The notes under the pieces: generated by a model
The model's database searches: none
What the model saw: only the letters and a program-made list of their open reading frames with translations
What the model was told of the DNA's origin: nothing
Assembly: GCA_022925895.1 (NCBI GenBank)
Contig: JAKSYS010000338.1
Coordinates: forward strand, 1-64,000
Length of the DNA stretch: 64,000 bases
Reading direction: 5' to 3'
DNA from: Fragilaria crotonensis
Lineage: Eukaryota; Bacillariophyta; Fragilariophyceae; Fragilariales; Fragilariaceae
Part shown: positions 21,045-31,579 of the stretch, one piece after another
How the letters are laid out: each line of letters starts with the position of its first letter
How positions within the stretch are numbered: position 1 is the first letter of the stretch
Made by a program: the position numbers and the translations under genes

Positions 21045-22922
21045 ATGGATGACTGGAGCCAGGACTTATCACCAGAACCAGCTAGAACACCACCTCCGAA
21101 AATGTCAGATCTGCAAGACTACGACTTTTGGGATGCCGATCACTTGTCTCTCGCGTCGTTACCCAATCCCGCGGCCGACCTTTGGCCAACACATGGCGAT
21201 GATCACACATTTTCCTCTGATGCATCACTGGGGGCTCGTGTTCAAAGCACACTGCAACATTCTGTTCCGAAAAACGTCTTGTCTCACCATTTGCGACAAC
21301 ATGTTCCCCTGGCGACGTTGAACCCGAACCGACCGTCGACAATGATGAGGCCGAGAACAGCCAAGACGGAACCCACATTGGTACCGAGAGAATTGAAATC
21401 GAGGCATAATCCATTGGAACAACTCAAAACGCAGCTGGCGGAAGCGAATGCCAAGGTTGCTGAATTGACAGAGAATCAAAGAGTTGAGGACGAAGAATTG
21501 ACTCAACTCCACAAAACAGTCGAAATCCTATCCGCGTCCAACTCGCGTCTCACGGAGGAAAAGGCAGCGTTGCATTCCAAATTCGAGGAAGAATCCAATA
21601 GGTGCAAGAGACTAGAGGCAGCCGTTAAGAATTTTCAGGATGAATCCACGTCCTCAAAACTGGAATTGCAGAGTTGTCAGGCAGCACTCGACGCGACGAA
21701 CGCAAAATTAACGGAGAGCCAGAGAGATCTTGCCAACTCTAACGCTAAATGCCAGCATCTAGAAACGCAGCTTACAGAACGCCCTTCCATTGATACTCGG
21801 GCCATTCGCGAAATGCGAAAGTCCAATCAAGAGTTGAATACCCGAACTCATGCCTTGGAAGAGGAAAACAGGGAACTTCGCAAGCAGGCCGAGGAACGAA
21901 TGGCTTCCTTGAATGACAAGTGCGATGAGTGTGCAGCATTGACTGAGGAATGCGCCATTCTGCGTCGTCGACTTGATAAAGGACGAAATCAAGATGCATA
22001 TGTGCAAACAGATTCTGTCGAAACGAATTGCGTCGAGGTTCAAACTGAGTCAGCTTCAGGAGGTTTTGATCCTATTGCAATGTCCGAACGTTTGAGCGGG
22101 GCCAGAGAAGTGTTGGAGCGCACCAGTCTTCTCCGGAGGCACCAAGAAGAAATCGCTCGATTAGTGCACGACCACGAGCAGAACATAAGCGATATGGAGA
22201 AGAGACATTCGCAAAGTCTGCAAGAGGTGGAAGACCAGGCAGCTGAAGAAGTCGCAACGAAAGTGCTGCAAACTCGACGATCACTTACTTCAGATCACCA
22301 AAAACGATTGGACGAGATGCAAAGGCGGCATCGAACGGAGCTGGTCAAGGTTCGGGATGAACGAGACCGAAAGATAGCAACTTTGACAGATTCCTTGGAA
22401 GAAGCTCTTGCACAAGTGACCACCACCACAGAGCAACTCGAGCAAGAATGCCACGCACATCGCCTCCTGGAAGGGCGCTTGGAGGAGCTTAGCGTTGATT
22501 GCGAGCGTGAAAAGAAAACCTTGTTGGAGCACTACCACCATGAACTGCAAACAGTGCGAATAACTGCTGAGGATGAGAGGGCGTCGTTGCTTGATGAGAT
22601 TCAAAGGGGTTGCAATGAAGTGATCACAGACAAGCGCCGACATTCGGAGGAGCCGTCGTCGACTGGAAGCACTGCATCAAAGTTTGATTTTGGCGTCGGC
22701 CCCATGCGGCAGGACCCTTCCCCAGTAAACGAGTTACCTCGAGTCTCCCAAACCGCTTCTGCGTTGGCCGACCAACCGCTAGCTTGTGGCGCAAGAGACC
22801 AGACATTTAAGCCAAGAAATCTTCCATTGACCTCTAACAGCGGCTATTCGTTATCACTTAGCCAGTCATTGGCCGAGACTGAGGCGATGGTCATGGAGTT
22901 ACTTGGCGGAAGTCGATTTTGA
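21045..22922 (+). CDS. Long coiled-coil protein with two VQT motifs
   Basis: A single-exon 625-residue protein starting at the ATG in CAACCATGG (21045). The N-terminal 130 residues are low-complexity, Pro/Ser-rich and probably disordered. Residues about 130-320 and 350-540 show heptad-like, Glu/Lys/Leu-rich sequence (LKTQLAEANAKVAELTENQ, LEEENRELRKQAEE), strongly suggesting two coiled-coil rods. Between them DAYVQTDS and CVEVQTES are spaced 12 residues apart and look like paired dynein light chain LC8-binding motifs (inference). The C-terminal 90 residues are Ser-rich. No motor or enzymatic domain. Likely a cytoskeletal, centrosomal or basal-body scaffold, but the family is not recognised. 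Confidence 0.65.
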   Translation: MDDWSQDLSPEPARTPPPKMSDLQDYDFWDADHLSLASLPNPAADLWPTHGDDHTFSSDASLGARVQSTLQHSVPKNVLSHHLRQHVPLATLNPNRPSTMMRPRTAKTEPTLVPRELKSRHNPLEQLKTQLAEANAKVAELTENQRVEDEELTQLHKTVEILSASNSRLTEEKAALHSKFEEESNRCKRLEAAVKNFQDESTSSKLELQSCQAALDATNAKLTESQRDLANSNAKCQHLETQLTERPSIDTRAIREMRKSNQELNTRTHALEEENRELRKQAEERMASLNDKCDECAALTEECAILRRRLDKGRNQDAYVQTDSVETNCVEVQTESASGGFDPIAMSERLSGAREVLERTSLLRRHQEEIARLVHDHEQNISDMEKRHSQSLQEVEDQAAEEVATKVLQTRRSLTSDHQKRLDEMQRRHRTELVKVRDERDRKIATLTDSLEEALAQVTTTTEQLEQECHAHRLLEGRLEELSVDCEREKKTLLEHYHHELQTVRITAEDERASLLDEIQRGCNEVITDKRRHSEEPSSTGSTASKFDFGVGPMRQDPSPVNELPRVSQTASALADQPLACGARDQTFKPRNLPLTSNSGYSLSLSQSLAETEAMVMELLGGSRF

Positions 22923-23053
22923 TTCGAAACATTGTCTTTCTAATGAGGTATTAATTGAAAGGTTACGATCGTCTATGTATGAGCTTGAGTCGACATCGAA
23001 AGGCAACGTGCAGGTTGACGGCAACTGAATCGGCAACCGACGTTTCGAGCCTC

Positions 23054-23401
23054 CTAGCCAATGCGGTATATTAAGTGATATCCAGATTCAGTAGAAACTA
23101 GGGAGCTCATTTCCCCCACTTTCAAGGCGAACGAGGCGTCCTCAAAAGGACGCTGCATTGCCCCGCGTTCGAAGAAACCCAAATCCCCATTCTTGCTGAA
23201 GGACGAACAATCAGAGCGTTCATGAGCGTATTTCGGAAAAGCCGTCTCGACTCCCTCTTGTCGGATCTTCGCCTCGATCTCCTGCAACTCCTTCATAGCA
23301 TCATCTGGTGACAATGTAATTGTCTGACCAGTCCGACGCGAGACAGGATTGCGACTTCCAGTGTGCTTGATGAGCAAGTGAGCAGCGCGAACTTCGTCCA
23401 T
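23054..23401 (-). CDS. Pin1-type parvulin peptidyl-prolyl isomerase, without WW domain
   Basis: A single exon of 115 residues consisting only of the parvulin domain, as in plant Pin1 homologues. AAHLLIKHTGSRNPVSRR contains the basic cluster (Lys and Arg pair) that binds phospho-Ser/Thr before proline; SDCSSFSKNGDLGFFERG has the catalytic-site Cys and the GDLG loop; MQRPFEDASFALKVGEMS and SGYHLIYRIG carry the distal His and the hydrophobic pocket. It should isomerise pSer/pThr-Pro bonds in nucleus and cytosol. The first ATG lies directly before the domain. Complete and typical in length. Confidence 0.92.
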   Translation of the reverse strand: MDEVRAAHLLIKHTGSRNPVSRRTGQTITLSPDDAMKELQEIEAKIRQEGVETAFPKYAHERSDCSSFSKNGDLGFFERGAMQRPFEDASFALKVGEMSSLVSTESGYHLIYRIG

Positions 23402-25242
23402 GGTATGCCGTTGTTGTGGTTGATATTTGAGATGTGCCTGAATATCTTTTCTGGTCCGCTTGACTCTGAGTTCCCGCCAGTAGCACTCCAGTACATGCTA
23501 CCTACAGTATTGTTCATTGGGTCAAACTGTTAGAGATCTCTACTGTCACTCTGTCACACTTTCTCTCGTACTTACTGTAAGGTTAAAAACCATACGGTAA
23601 TACAGTAGACAGTCCCTTATCTTCTTGGTCTGTCCGTGACCCGTTCCAGTAGAATTCTGAGAATCAGAACTCTAGAGGTACCGGTCTGCAACACAAAAAT
23701 GATTTGAATCATCTCTTAAGTGATTCAAATCATGAGTGCTGTTGATAACTTCAACAACACTCTTTCTACTATGGACAACATCTCCCAAACACCACTCAGG
23801 AAGTGGGACTAACGCAACACTTCATTTGTGAGACTCCAACTAATGTTGCAAGTCTCACCTCCATTTTTCATCCTTAATTAAACTTATAATATTCACAAAC
23901 CAAAATAAGTAAAGGCCTTTACTACTTAGTTTCCTACATTTCTACATCCTTGTATCAACAAATCTACCGCCAGCATGGTGCATGTCTTCAAAACACCATC
24001 GCCCAAAGCTGGACGATCCGTCAGGTTCGCTTCCTCACCCGTCAAGTCCGACGCTAGACTTCTAGGTCCTACTAACCCTTAGTCTACTGTCGGCCAGAAC
24101 TTGTGTACCAATCACACAAACACTGTCACAAACCCATAACCTGTACAAAAAAAACTCGATTTACAAGGCGTGATCAAGCAAGGCTAGTAGGAACTCTACA
24201 GTAGCACGCTTACACAAACTACCAGTGTTTTGAAGGAACAGATTCAATCCAGGTTTGATTGAATCTTGGAGGTCTGCTTTTGCAGAATTAGACTGTTGTG
24301 GAAGTGAACACAAGAGTCTTGATTCCACTTGTGTTCCTGTTGTTTTTCTATGAAGATGAATAACACATCATCTCAGGGTTATTCGAGTACACTGGAGTGG
24401 TGAGTAACTTTTCCAACCTCACTGACATGCCAGCCTAGCTGAATGTTGCTACAACTCATAATATGGAAGTATCTTAAAGGGCAGAGCTCAGCATCAGGTG
24501 CTAACAATTAAGACTGTTCCTTGCCAAGAAGGCCAATCCAATGGTGTTGTAGCTACTAAAAGGCATCACGGACGCAAGTTCCTTGGACAATGGCTGCCAC
24601 TTCCTCTCCTCACCAGCAACTCTTTGTGCGAATTTGTCATCTTCAGAAATGATGTTCCTTGTGAAGTCTACATATGCATTATGATATTCATCACACCTTG
24701 GCTATTCGATGGTATTGTCACACTCTGCCTCCTTAGGACTTGAACACCACCAGGCATGATCTTCGACAGTGTTCTTGGTAGCAATGCTGGCATCCTTCAT
24801 CAAAGTTCATGCCAATTTTGCAATCCATAATTCATCAATGGAGAGGCTTGGTGAGATGTGACCCAAAGGACACAACAGCCAAACAGACAATCAGATCCAT
24901 CTGTTGACGTGTTTCTACTCTAGAATTCTCACATCTGCCTACCATTGCAACCACAATTATTGTGTTACTGTCTTGAGGATTATCCAGATTCTTATCTGTA
25001 TGACATTTGCAAGCTTTCTTGTGGTAGTATGCCATCTTTATGTCTGCTTGCATTGCACCTCTGGATACCGTAAATAAGTAAAAACTCATTCCAGAGTAAC
25101 CACCTTGCTGCGGGCAACTGCCATGGCTCGAGTCTCATCCCAAATCAATTGAAGATTCTCATTTCTGTCCATACCAATCGTTGTTCGGTTTGCACTCCTG
25201 CCTCATTGCGTCGGCTGAGTTGACTATGCCTCAAGTCATTTG
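23402..25242. other. Gene-poor region rich in perfect stem-loops
   Basis: No supported gene. Between 23651 and 24336 I count at least eight short inverted repeats with 5-13-bp arms: 23651-23673, 23700-23733 (ATGATTTGAATCA/TGATTCAAATCAT), 23734-23762, 23828-23858 (GTGAGACT/AGTCTCAC), 23908-23923 (AGTAAAGG/CCTTTACT), 24241-24265 (GATTCAATC/GATTGAATC), 24273-24286 (TCTGC/GCAGA) and 24306-24336 (GAACACAAG/CTTGTGTTC). A 35-codon frame at 23974 begins MVHVFKTPSPKAGRSV but has no family. From 24400 to 25240 the sequence is AT-rich without clear features. Confidence 0.5.
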
Positions 25243-25437
25243 TTAGTCGCCGAAAGCAACACTCATCATGAGGACCGCAACGGCAGATACCACTCCAGTG
25301 CCCAATCCCGTGATAAAACCACTGAAGCCATGTTTCGTTAGATGCCCACGATGGGCTAAGGCAGCAAAGCTATCAGGAGGCAATCCATTGTGTTTGAATG
25401 CCCTTGTGTCAACAACACTCTCCAGTCCAAATAACAA
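25243..25437 (-). CDS. Possible small one-TM protein, weakly supported
   Basis: A 64-codon frame. Its C-terminal half (FSGFITGLGTGVVSAVAVLMMSVAF) is glycine-rich and hydrophobic enough for one membrane span. No family recognised, no intron signals and no strong start context. Included only because it is the one protein-like frame in a 2.6-kb gap; it may be spurious. Confidence 0.2.
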   Translation of the reverse strand: MLFGLESVVDTRAFKHNGLPPDSFAALAHRGHLTKHGFSGFITGLGTGVVSAVAVLMMSVAFGD

Positions 25438-26003
25438 CGATTTTCATTCACGTTTTGAATTGTCATCACAGTCATCAATTATACTCGAATTACAGTATTT
25501 ACGACTACATCAGACATTTACTCCAAAGTGCCAGAGGACTGAAGTTCTACTACCTCTATACGTACTCCCTACTTTCAGGTGTCATCGTAGTCGTCTATGT
25601 ATTAGTATACTCTAAGCTCTAAGTACTGCACCAGGTGCGTTAATTACATCCGATATATACTCCGAAGTGCGAGAGTTTCAGAACTGCGTACTCCAGTACA
25701 AGTACACTATACTAAAATCTGTACGAGGGGGTCTCGTTAAGATACACGAATCGAGACGTGCATCCGCACATCTACTCGTACTCCGGCGCATGCAAAATAT
25801 ATATATGTGTATACGACTACAAGTAGTAGTCGTAGTTGTGTTGTCTATGCTAGTAGTGATCCCAAAACCAACAAGTCATTTATTGAAGCAGTCATTTATA
25901 GACATCTCGTACATGAAAAATTATGACTTCTGTTTCGTGACTCAAGAACCCTTTTTAGCAACATCGATTTCTCACCCATTGTTTTCATTTCACGTTCATC
26001 AAC
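25438..26003. other. Intergenic region
   Basis: 566 bases, AT- and GTAC-rich, with no gene, repeat or RNA that I can support. Confidence 0.45.
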
Positions 26004-26411
26004 ATGTCAACATCTAATCGGTCCAAAGAAATACATCCATCCATGATGTATCTAATCGGAAAGAGAAAATGGAATGATATTGAAAACCTTGTACAGATGG
26101 GAGCCTACGACGAAGTCGTGAGTGACAGCAAAGAAATGGCATCGATAATTGCCTTCGCTGTCAATTTCCAAGCACCGCCAGATTTTCTTCATTTTCTCTG
26201 TCATCTCAACCTCAATGCTTTGCTGGTTCGAGATCTTCCTTTCCAACTCGCCCGTCGGATCGAATCCAATGCCCAGACCATCATAGTATTAGAAGCAGCC
26301 AGGCAACAGGCGTTGGTGAACACCTTCAACAACAGCTCGTCGTCCCTCCTCTCCATATCGGGGATGGTCAGTCGATCGACACGCTTCATGTATTCGAACA
26401 CTTGGTTGTGA
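26004..26411 (+). CDS. Short ankyrin-like protein, diatom-type, possibly truncated
   Basis: A 135-codon frame. Residues about 20-100 (WNDIENLVQMGAYDEVVSDS, IIAFAVNFQAPPDFLHFL, NALLVRDLPFQLARRIESNA, IVLEAARQQAL) follow the helix-turn-helix pattern of the degenerate ankyrin-type repeats common in diatom proteins of unknown function. After that the sequence turns into Ser-rich text, so the 3' end may be missing or a downstream exon not seen. The ATG follows ATCAAC at 26004. Binding partner unknown. Confidence 0.45.
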   Translation: MSTSNRSKEIHPSMMYLIGKRKWNDIENLVQMGAYDEVVSDSKEMASIIAFAVNFQAPPDFLHFLCHLNLNALLVRDLPFQLARRIESNAQTIIVLEAARQQALVNTFNNSSSSLLSISGMVSRSTRFMYSNTWL

Positions 26412-27180
26412 AGACTTTGCCGACCCTCAGCAACCACAATTCTGAAATTTCCATTCAAGGCGCGCCGGGATGGATTTTATGAGCCGAAATCGGAAGGAAT
26501 GTCGTAACAGCACAAATGCAAGTGCCTGCTTCGACAAAACTCTGCTCAAACACTTGGCGAGAGGCAACATTTTGTGCATGGTAAGCGTGTTGGATGCTCT
26601 GATATATCTCAGTAGCCACACTCGAGGGCCACAGATAAAACAATTAAGATGATGTGTATGCTATTCGTATATGACTAAGGCGCCTACAGCCGGTAGTAGC
26701 GTTGAACCGGATCATTTCACGCCTCCGTCAAGTAAAGGATACATCTACTGTACTGTATCACAGAAGCAATCCGCAATCAAATACCACTCCACGTCGTATC
26801 ATGTTTCTTCGGTGGCCGCATTCTAAATCTGATGACGTGTTTCAGGAAAAACTTTGGATTTCAGCATGCTGTTCCGACTCTACTATGCATACTTGAACAT
26901 CGTATATCGTATATATCGATGAGAGATACCCATAAGATGAAAATTCCAAATGCGCTTGCCAGGTACACGGATTATACTTATCGCTTTTCATATTGCATTT
27001 TAACCGTTTTCAACGGTGCCAGCCGTTGCTGTGATTTCAGATTTCAGTTGTCTCATCATAGCAGTTCGCCTGTTGCACCGAAACTTTAAGTACGCGCCCT
27101 GACTTTGGATACAATCGTGTAGTCGTATGCTACTCAGAACATAGCATTGCGACTGTGCATTACTGCATCAAAGTTTCACC
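26412..27180. other. Intergenic region
   Basis: 769 bases between two plus-strand genes. Overlapping small frames on both strands at 26430-26650 mirror one another and have no recognisable content. No repeats with clear ends. Confidence 0.45.
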
Positions 27181-28113
27181 ATGGCATCACCTTCTGAATA
27201 TGTGCTTGAGGACTTTCAAGCTCCAAGAAACAAAGCATTAAAAGAAGGCGAGGGTCTCGATGTATGGGAAGAAGATGAAATCGAAGCAAACAACGTCTAC
27301 GTTGACGATAATGTTCGGAATTTGATAGCCTCGAAGCCAAACCTCACAGACGAAGAAAAGATTATGATTCAACGTCTTGCCATGAAGGCTTTCCACTTTC
27401 CAAATCACTCTTACTGGGAAGACTGGTACATGTTCCTCTCCAACAACCACATTCTTCTCTCGTTTTTCCTCGCCCATCCTCTTCATCCTTTCGGGAGGAA
27501 TGAGCGAATTCTCAACCTGGTGGCATCCTTGTCGTTCGGCCTTGCTGCAACAAGCATCATTTACATTTGGTACTTTCACCACAAGGCGGAGGAGAACATA
27601 ACCTACATCTCAATCTTTGGATTGTTTCGGGTTACTCAAGGATTAGTGGTTTCTGCGTTCTTTGGTGGTTTTTGTAACGTGCTGTTTGATTTCTTCATCT
27701 GGTACATTCAAGTCTGCCCTCTCTGCCAACCAGGAAGTCCATTGTACGACAAAATTTCGGCGCGTTCAAAGAATTTTTGGCTTTGGGTGGGCTCGAACGT
27801 GGCGTTTATTGTTACAATTATCGCAGCGACCCTAGCTGTTCATTTCATTGTACTGCGAGCGTCGGTAGTGGACGACGGCGACGAAGATGGCTACGCTGTT
27901 TCGCCTCGTTGTTATTCGTTTTTGTTATCTTTCCTTCTCGAAGTTCTTATTACGCAGACGGTCATGTTTCCCATCGTTGCTTTTACTATCTTCTCCGGTG
28001 TTTTGGGCTGCTTTGTATTGCCAGGTCTTGGTGGTAGACCCTATCAGAAAAGGAGAACGCAACAGCGAATGCGAAAGCAACGACAGAAGGAGTCTGTTCC
28101 TGTGGAGGTGTAA
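27181..28113 (+). CDS. Four-TM membrane protein of unknown function
   Basis: A single-exon 310-residue protein with an acidic N-terminus of about 85 residues. A WEDWYMFLSNNHILLSFFL block leads into HPLHPFGRNERILNL and the first clear span. Hydrophobic segments lie near residues 112-130, 145-175, 198-222 and 247-275; the tail is very basic (KRRTQQRMRKQRQK), which suggests it faces the cytosol. The W-x-x-WY...H-x-LLS...HP pattern recalls loops before transmembrane segments in some polycystin-like algal proteins, but no channel domain is present, so I leave the family open. The ATG lies in TCACCATGG, a strong start context. Confidence 0.6.
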   Translation: MASPSEYVLEDFQAPRNKALKEGEGLDVWEEDEIEANNVYVDDNVRNLIASKPNLTDEEKIMIQRLAMKAFHFPNHSYWEDWYMFLSNNHILLSFFLAHPLHPFGRNERILNLVASLSFGLAATSIIYIWYFHHKAEENITYISIFGLFRVTQGLVVSAFFGGFCNVLFDFFIWYIQVCPLCQPGSPLYDKISARSKNFWLWVGSNVAFIVTIIAATLAVHFIVLRASVVDDGDEDGYAVSPRCYSFLLSFLLEVLITQTVMFPIVAFTIFSGVLGCFVLPGLGGRPYQKRRTQQRMRKQRQKESVPVEV

Positions 28114-28972
28114 GAAAAGACGTGATGCATCGTATTCGCGCGCGTGATGATTGTAAAATTATATAATGCCTTGTATCCTAGGGATGGTGGTGCAAAGATT
28201 ACTTGTGAACAGGGATGAAATGTCAGTCTTGCGTGGTTCGACAAGGCTTTGCTTGTGCTCTCCATATCCAGAGTCCAGAATAGTGGAGTGACGCGTGAGT
28301 ACTCTGGCACTGCAAGGGTTTATTGGAAGGTTATCGGTGGCTCTATGGCCAGAACCATATAGGTACCATATACGCCGTCGCCACTCATGAGCCCTGAGGG
28401 TCAAGATTGAATCATAGTACTGTACTGGAGTACTGCAGTACGGCACAGGGCAGTATGGCCGTAAGCCGTGAGTATCTGATAGGACACACGACATACTGGA
28501 TACTCCAGTATCAACGAGTATGTACTTGTATGAAACTGTAGTACTACTGTACTGAATTGCTGCACATGATTTTTTTCATACATGCAGGGGATAGAGTATG
28601 CACTGATATACGGAGTACGATATATTGTATATTCAAATAATACCACAATCGCATGCTCGGCCCAGGTCGGAACTCTCAAATCTCACACCGCGTCTCAATT
28701 GTTGCCGAGGCGCTGCCTCTTTAGTCGCCCGTTTATGTTCGAGTCGTTGGCTTTTCTAGGCACCCATGTCTCACTCACACGAGATCGTACGAAACAAGCT
28801 TGAGTCGTTTTATCTGTGTTAGACTAGTAGCGTTCGCAGCTCCGAGCAACTGCCGCGTGTATCTCTCCTGACCCTGGGGCTGATGTCTTCCCATTGAAAA
28901 TTTTCAAGTTCAGGGAGAGGTAAACTCTCGTCAACACTGAGTCCACTAAGGAGCGAGTTGCAAGATTGTTTC
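28114..28972. other. Intergenic region, GTAC-rich
   Basis: No gene. 28410-28560 is dense in overlapping AGTACTG/CAGTACT words (for example TACTGTACTGGAGTACTGCA). The end includes the promoter of the ankyrin gene. Confidence 0.5.
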
Positions 28973-30001
28973 ATGGCGTCCTCATCCAACCCAAACGAGC
29001 GGTCTCCTTTCGACTCACTGTGTCAAGACCTTTCGTCATGTTCGGACTCTGAATCTGTTGATAGTGTGGTCGATGAAGCAGACACGCACACCTCGGTACT
29101 AGTTCGCGGCGGGCTCACGTCAGCACATCTAGACCCGATTGCGTCGCGTAAGTGGAAGTCTGTGCTCAGCTGGATCGCCTTTCACCCAGACGAAGTTTCG
29201 ACACTGGTTGATCGCGAAGGACACACATCGCTTCACCACGCCTGCCTATTTCGTGCCCCATTGGATGTCATTGAAGCTATGATCTTTGCTGCGTCGGAAT
29301 TAGCATCTCTTGGCAACGACCAAGGGGAACTTCCCCTTCATTGGGCGGTACGGCTCACCTTGTCCCTAAAAGTTCTGGCAATTTTGTTGGAGGCCTATCC
29401 CAGGTCTGGATTCGTCAAAGATAACGAGGGAATCACCCCGCTTTCGCTCCTATGGGATCGCCACGAAAACACGTTGGTCGATGCATTTCGTATTTACGGC
29501 AGAGAACGGGTCACATCCAGCATTACTTGGAAACGCATCATGATGTTGGTTGATGGGTACGTCGGAGAATGCGACGTTGCGAATTTACCACTTCACGCCA
29601 TTGTCCAAGCCCCTTGTGAATCGTCCTTCTTGATGTTCGCCACACATCTCTGCCGTGATGAGATGTGCCAACGCGATTCCAGGGGATGCATTCCATTGCA
29701 TTTAGCATGCCACGCTCCCATTGCTTCCCGCTCCCTCTCGATCGTCCTCACAGCCTATCCAGATGGCGCTTTTGTGGCTGATGCCGACGGGCGTCTGCCA
29801 CTTGAAATTGCGATTGCATCCGGAAAGAAATGGGAAGAAGGAGTGGAACTGATTTTTCTTGCCAATCCAGCAGCAGTGCGTCATCAAGACCCTTCAACGC
29901 ACTTGTATCCCTTCATGCAGGGGGCAACGCCAGTCGATGCATGCCTAACAACAATCTATGCATTACTTCGAGCAAATCCGGAGTATGCAAGGCTTGTATG
30001 A
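28973..30001 (+). CDS. Ankyrin repeat protein, diatom-type
   Basis: A single exon; the ATG at 28973 (TTTCATGG) gives 342 residues. After a Ser/Asp-rich N-terminus come degenerate ankyrin repeats: DREGHTSLHHACLFRAPLDV, NDQGELPLHWAVR, DNEGITPLSLLWDR, DSRGCIPLHLACHAPIAS and DADGRLPLEIAIASGK. Each has the G-x-x-P/S-L-H core of the first ankyrin helix. The third block is followed by a non-repeat insert with a Trp-Lys-Arg stretch. No other domain. Such proteins bind other proteins; the partner and pathway are not predictable. Confidence 0.7.
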   Translation: MASSSNPNERSPFDSLCQDLSSCSDSESVDSVVDEADTHTSVLVRGGLTSAHLDPIASRKWKSVLSWIAFHPDEVSTLVDREGHTSLHHACLFRAPLDVIEAMIFAASELASLGNDQGELPLHWAVRLTLSLKVLAILLEAYPRSGFVKDNEGITPLSLLWDRHENTLVDAFRIYGRERVTSSITWKRIMMLVDGYVGECDVANLPLHAIVQAPCESSFLMFATHLCRDEMCQRDSRGCIPLHLACHAPIASRSLSIVLTAYPDGAFVADADGRLPLEIAIASGKKWEEGVELIFLANPAAVRHQDPSTHLYPFMQGATPVDACLTTIYALLRANPEYARLV

Positions 30002-30126
30002 GAACCCTGTTGGAAATTGTCGACCCTACTACGAAGTCGTAAAGCAATGGGAACAAAGAAATCGTAGTAGACATAACTATTCAGTATGAGGTGTACAAGT
30101 TAAGATGTAAACACACCGATGACGCA

Positions 30127-31579
30127 TCAACTCTTTTGCTTCTTCTCCGATACCTTCAACTCGGCTGTTGAGGACCGTTTTCGACCAGAACTTATCGCTT
30201 CGTGAGCAACACCATCCGAGACTTGTCCAGCTGCCTTCGCCTCGTCCATCTCAGCCATAAGCATCTGCAGAGATGAGAGCTTTTCTTGACTTGAGAAAGT
30301 GCCTTTCGCCGTGTGATTCTCAACGTTGGGTCGTCGGATCCCTTGGCGGCCTGGAACTCCCTCAGCCTCAGCACTGTCCATACACTGCTCATTGAGTCTG
30401 TGAATCATGTTGATGAACAGACGCTCGTCTTCGTAAAGCGCCTCCTTGCCTTCCAAATGAAGGCGCTGTGAAACCTCTTCATACATAACTTCGCATCTGG
30501 TGATCAGTTCCAATATGGCGGGGTAACTTGTGAAGTTTGCTTTGTTGACCACATTAGCCATGAAAGCGTTTCGCGTGTCATAGCCAGTCACTTTATCGTG
30601 CTTCTTCAAAATCTTGGAAAAGGAGCAGTAAGTCATGATGGCGTACGTCTCGAGGAGCAGCAGATCCTTATAAAGCCTGTACAGAGATTTGGCCATCAGA
30701 GACCATTTGTCATTAACCATAATCGAATTCGGCCGTTTCATAATCTGCATTCCCTCTCGAACTCGCTCTTCTCGAATGATGAACTCGCGTTCGGCATTGT
30801 CAAAGAAATGGGTAGCTTTCTTAAACTCAGAATGAACGAGTTTGAAGAAGGCGACCTCGCCAGGGGCCTTATCAATGACATTGTTTTGGCCCTTCGCATC
30901 AGCGTGAGCTATTGGATCCCCATCATCAGCGACGCCAGGTGCCCCTTTGATAGCTTCAGTCGTCTTATCACCATGGTGTTGTCTGCGGGCCGTAAACGAT
31001 ACGTCCGTTTTGGCTGAAGATCCTACAGACACGGGAGACGAGCTACGTCCCCCTTCATGAGACTCCGATCTCGCTCGCTTTTGGTTTCCGACTTCGTCTG
31101 CTGGCACCAGAGAAGGTAGTTCTTTGATAAGTTTCTGTCGTAACGAGAGCACAACTGGTCAGCTCCCATAAAGCACATACACAGCGAGCGAGGTTAATGC
31201 CCGAAAACATGAGAGAAGATGCAGAAGATTCACGCGAAAGTGAACACAGGAATCTGGAGGGGTGGAGGTTTGTAACCGTCCTGGAATCAGCGTCACACCT
31301 GGACTCGATCGCCTAAACAGCACAGGTTCCGCATGAACATAACAGACACCTTCACCTATGAATAGAACGTCCTGAATACCGTATTGCGCAGTGGAATCTG
31401 GGGGGGGGGAAACGAGACCCATCCACAACGAAGGACCGCGGTGGCGCCATGGCAGCTTCTCTGTGCGTGAAGATCCTCATCGACATGCTCACCTTCAGCA
31501 TCTTGTAATTGGTCCAATAAGGGGCCCATTCTGGATCCGATATATCGACAACCCGTTGAAGATTCTTGCAAAACTTCAT
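30127..31579 (-). CDS. SPX-domain protein (phosphate/inositol-pyrophosphate sensor type)
   Basis: Two exons, 31579-31493 and 31134-30127, with a 358-bp intron (GTGAGCATG...ACGACAG), long for this window; 364 residues. Exon 1 encodes MKFCKNLQRVVDISDPEW and WTNYKMLK, the canonical SPX N-terminus, and splices in phase to KLIKELPSL, the first basic helix. After an unusual linker of about 85 disordered residues the domain resumes: EVAFFKLVHSEFKKATHFF, LLLLETYAIMTYCSFSKI and LKKHDKVTG, which holds the conserved Lys surface that binds inositol pyrophosphates. No EXS, transporter or RING domain follows, so it is a stand-alone SPX protein, a class that in plants restrains phosphate-starvation transcription factors. 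The C-terminus ends in a basic RKRSS...KKQK stretch, perhaps nuclear. Confidence 0.85.

Noticed and set aside
31159-31492. Several small frames inside the SPX gene
   Set aside because: They lie in the intron, bounded by good splice sites.
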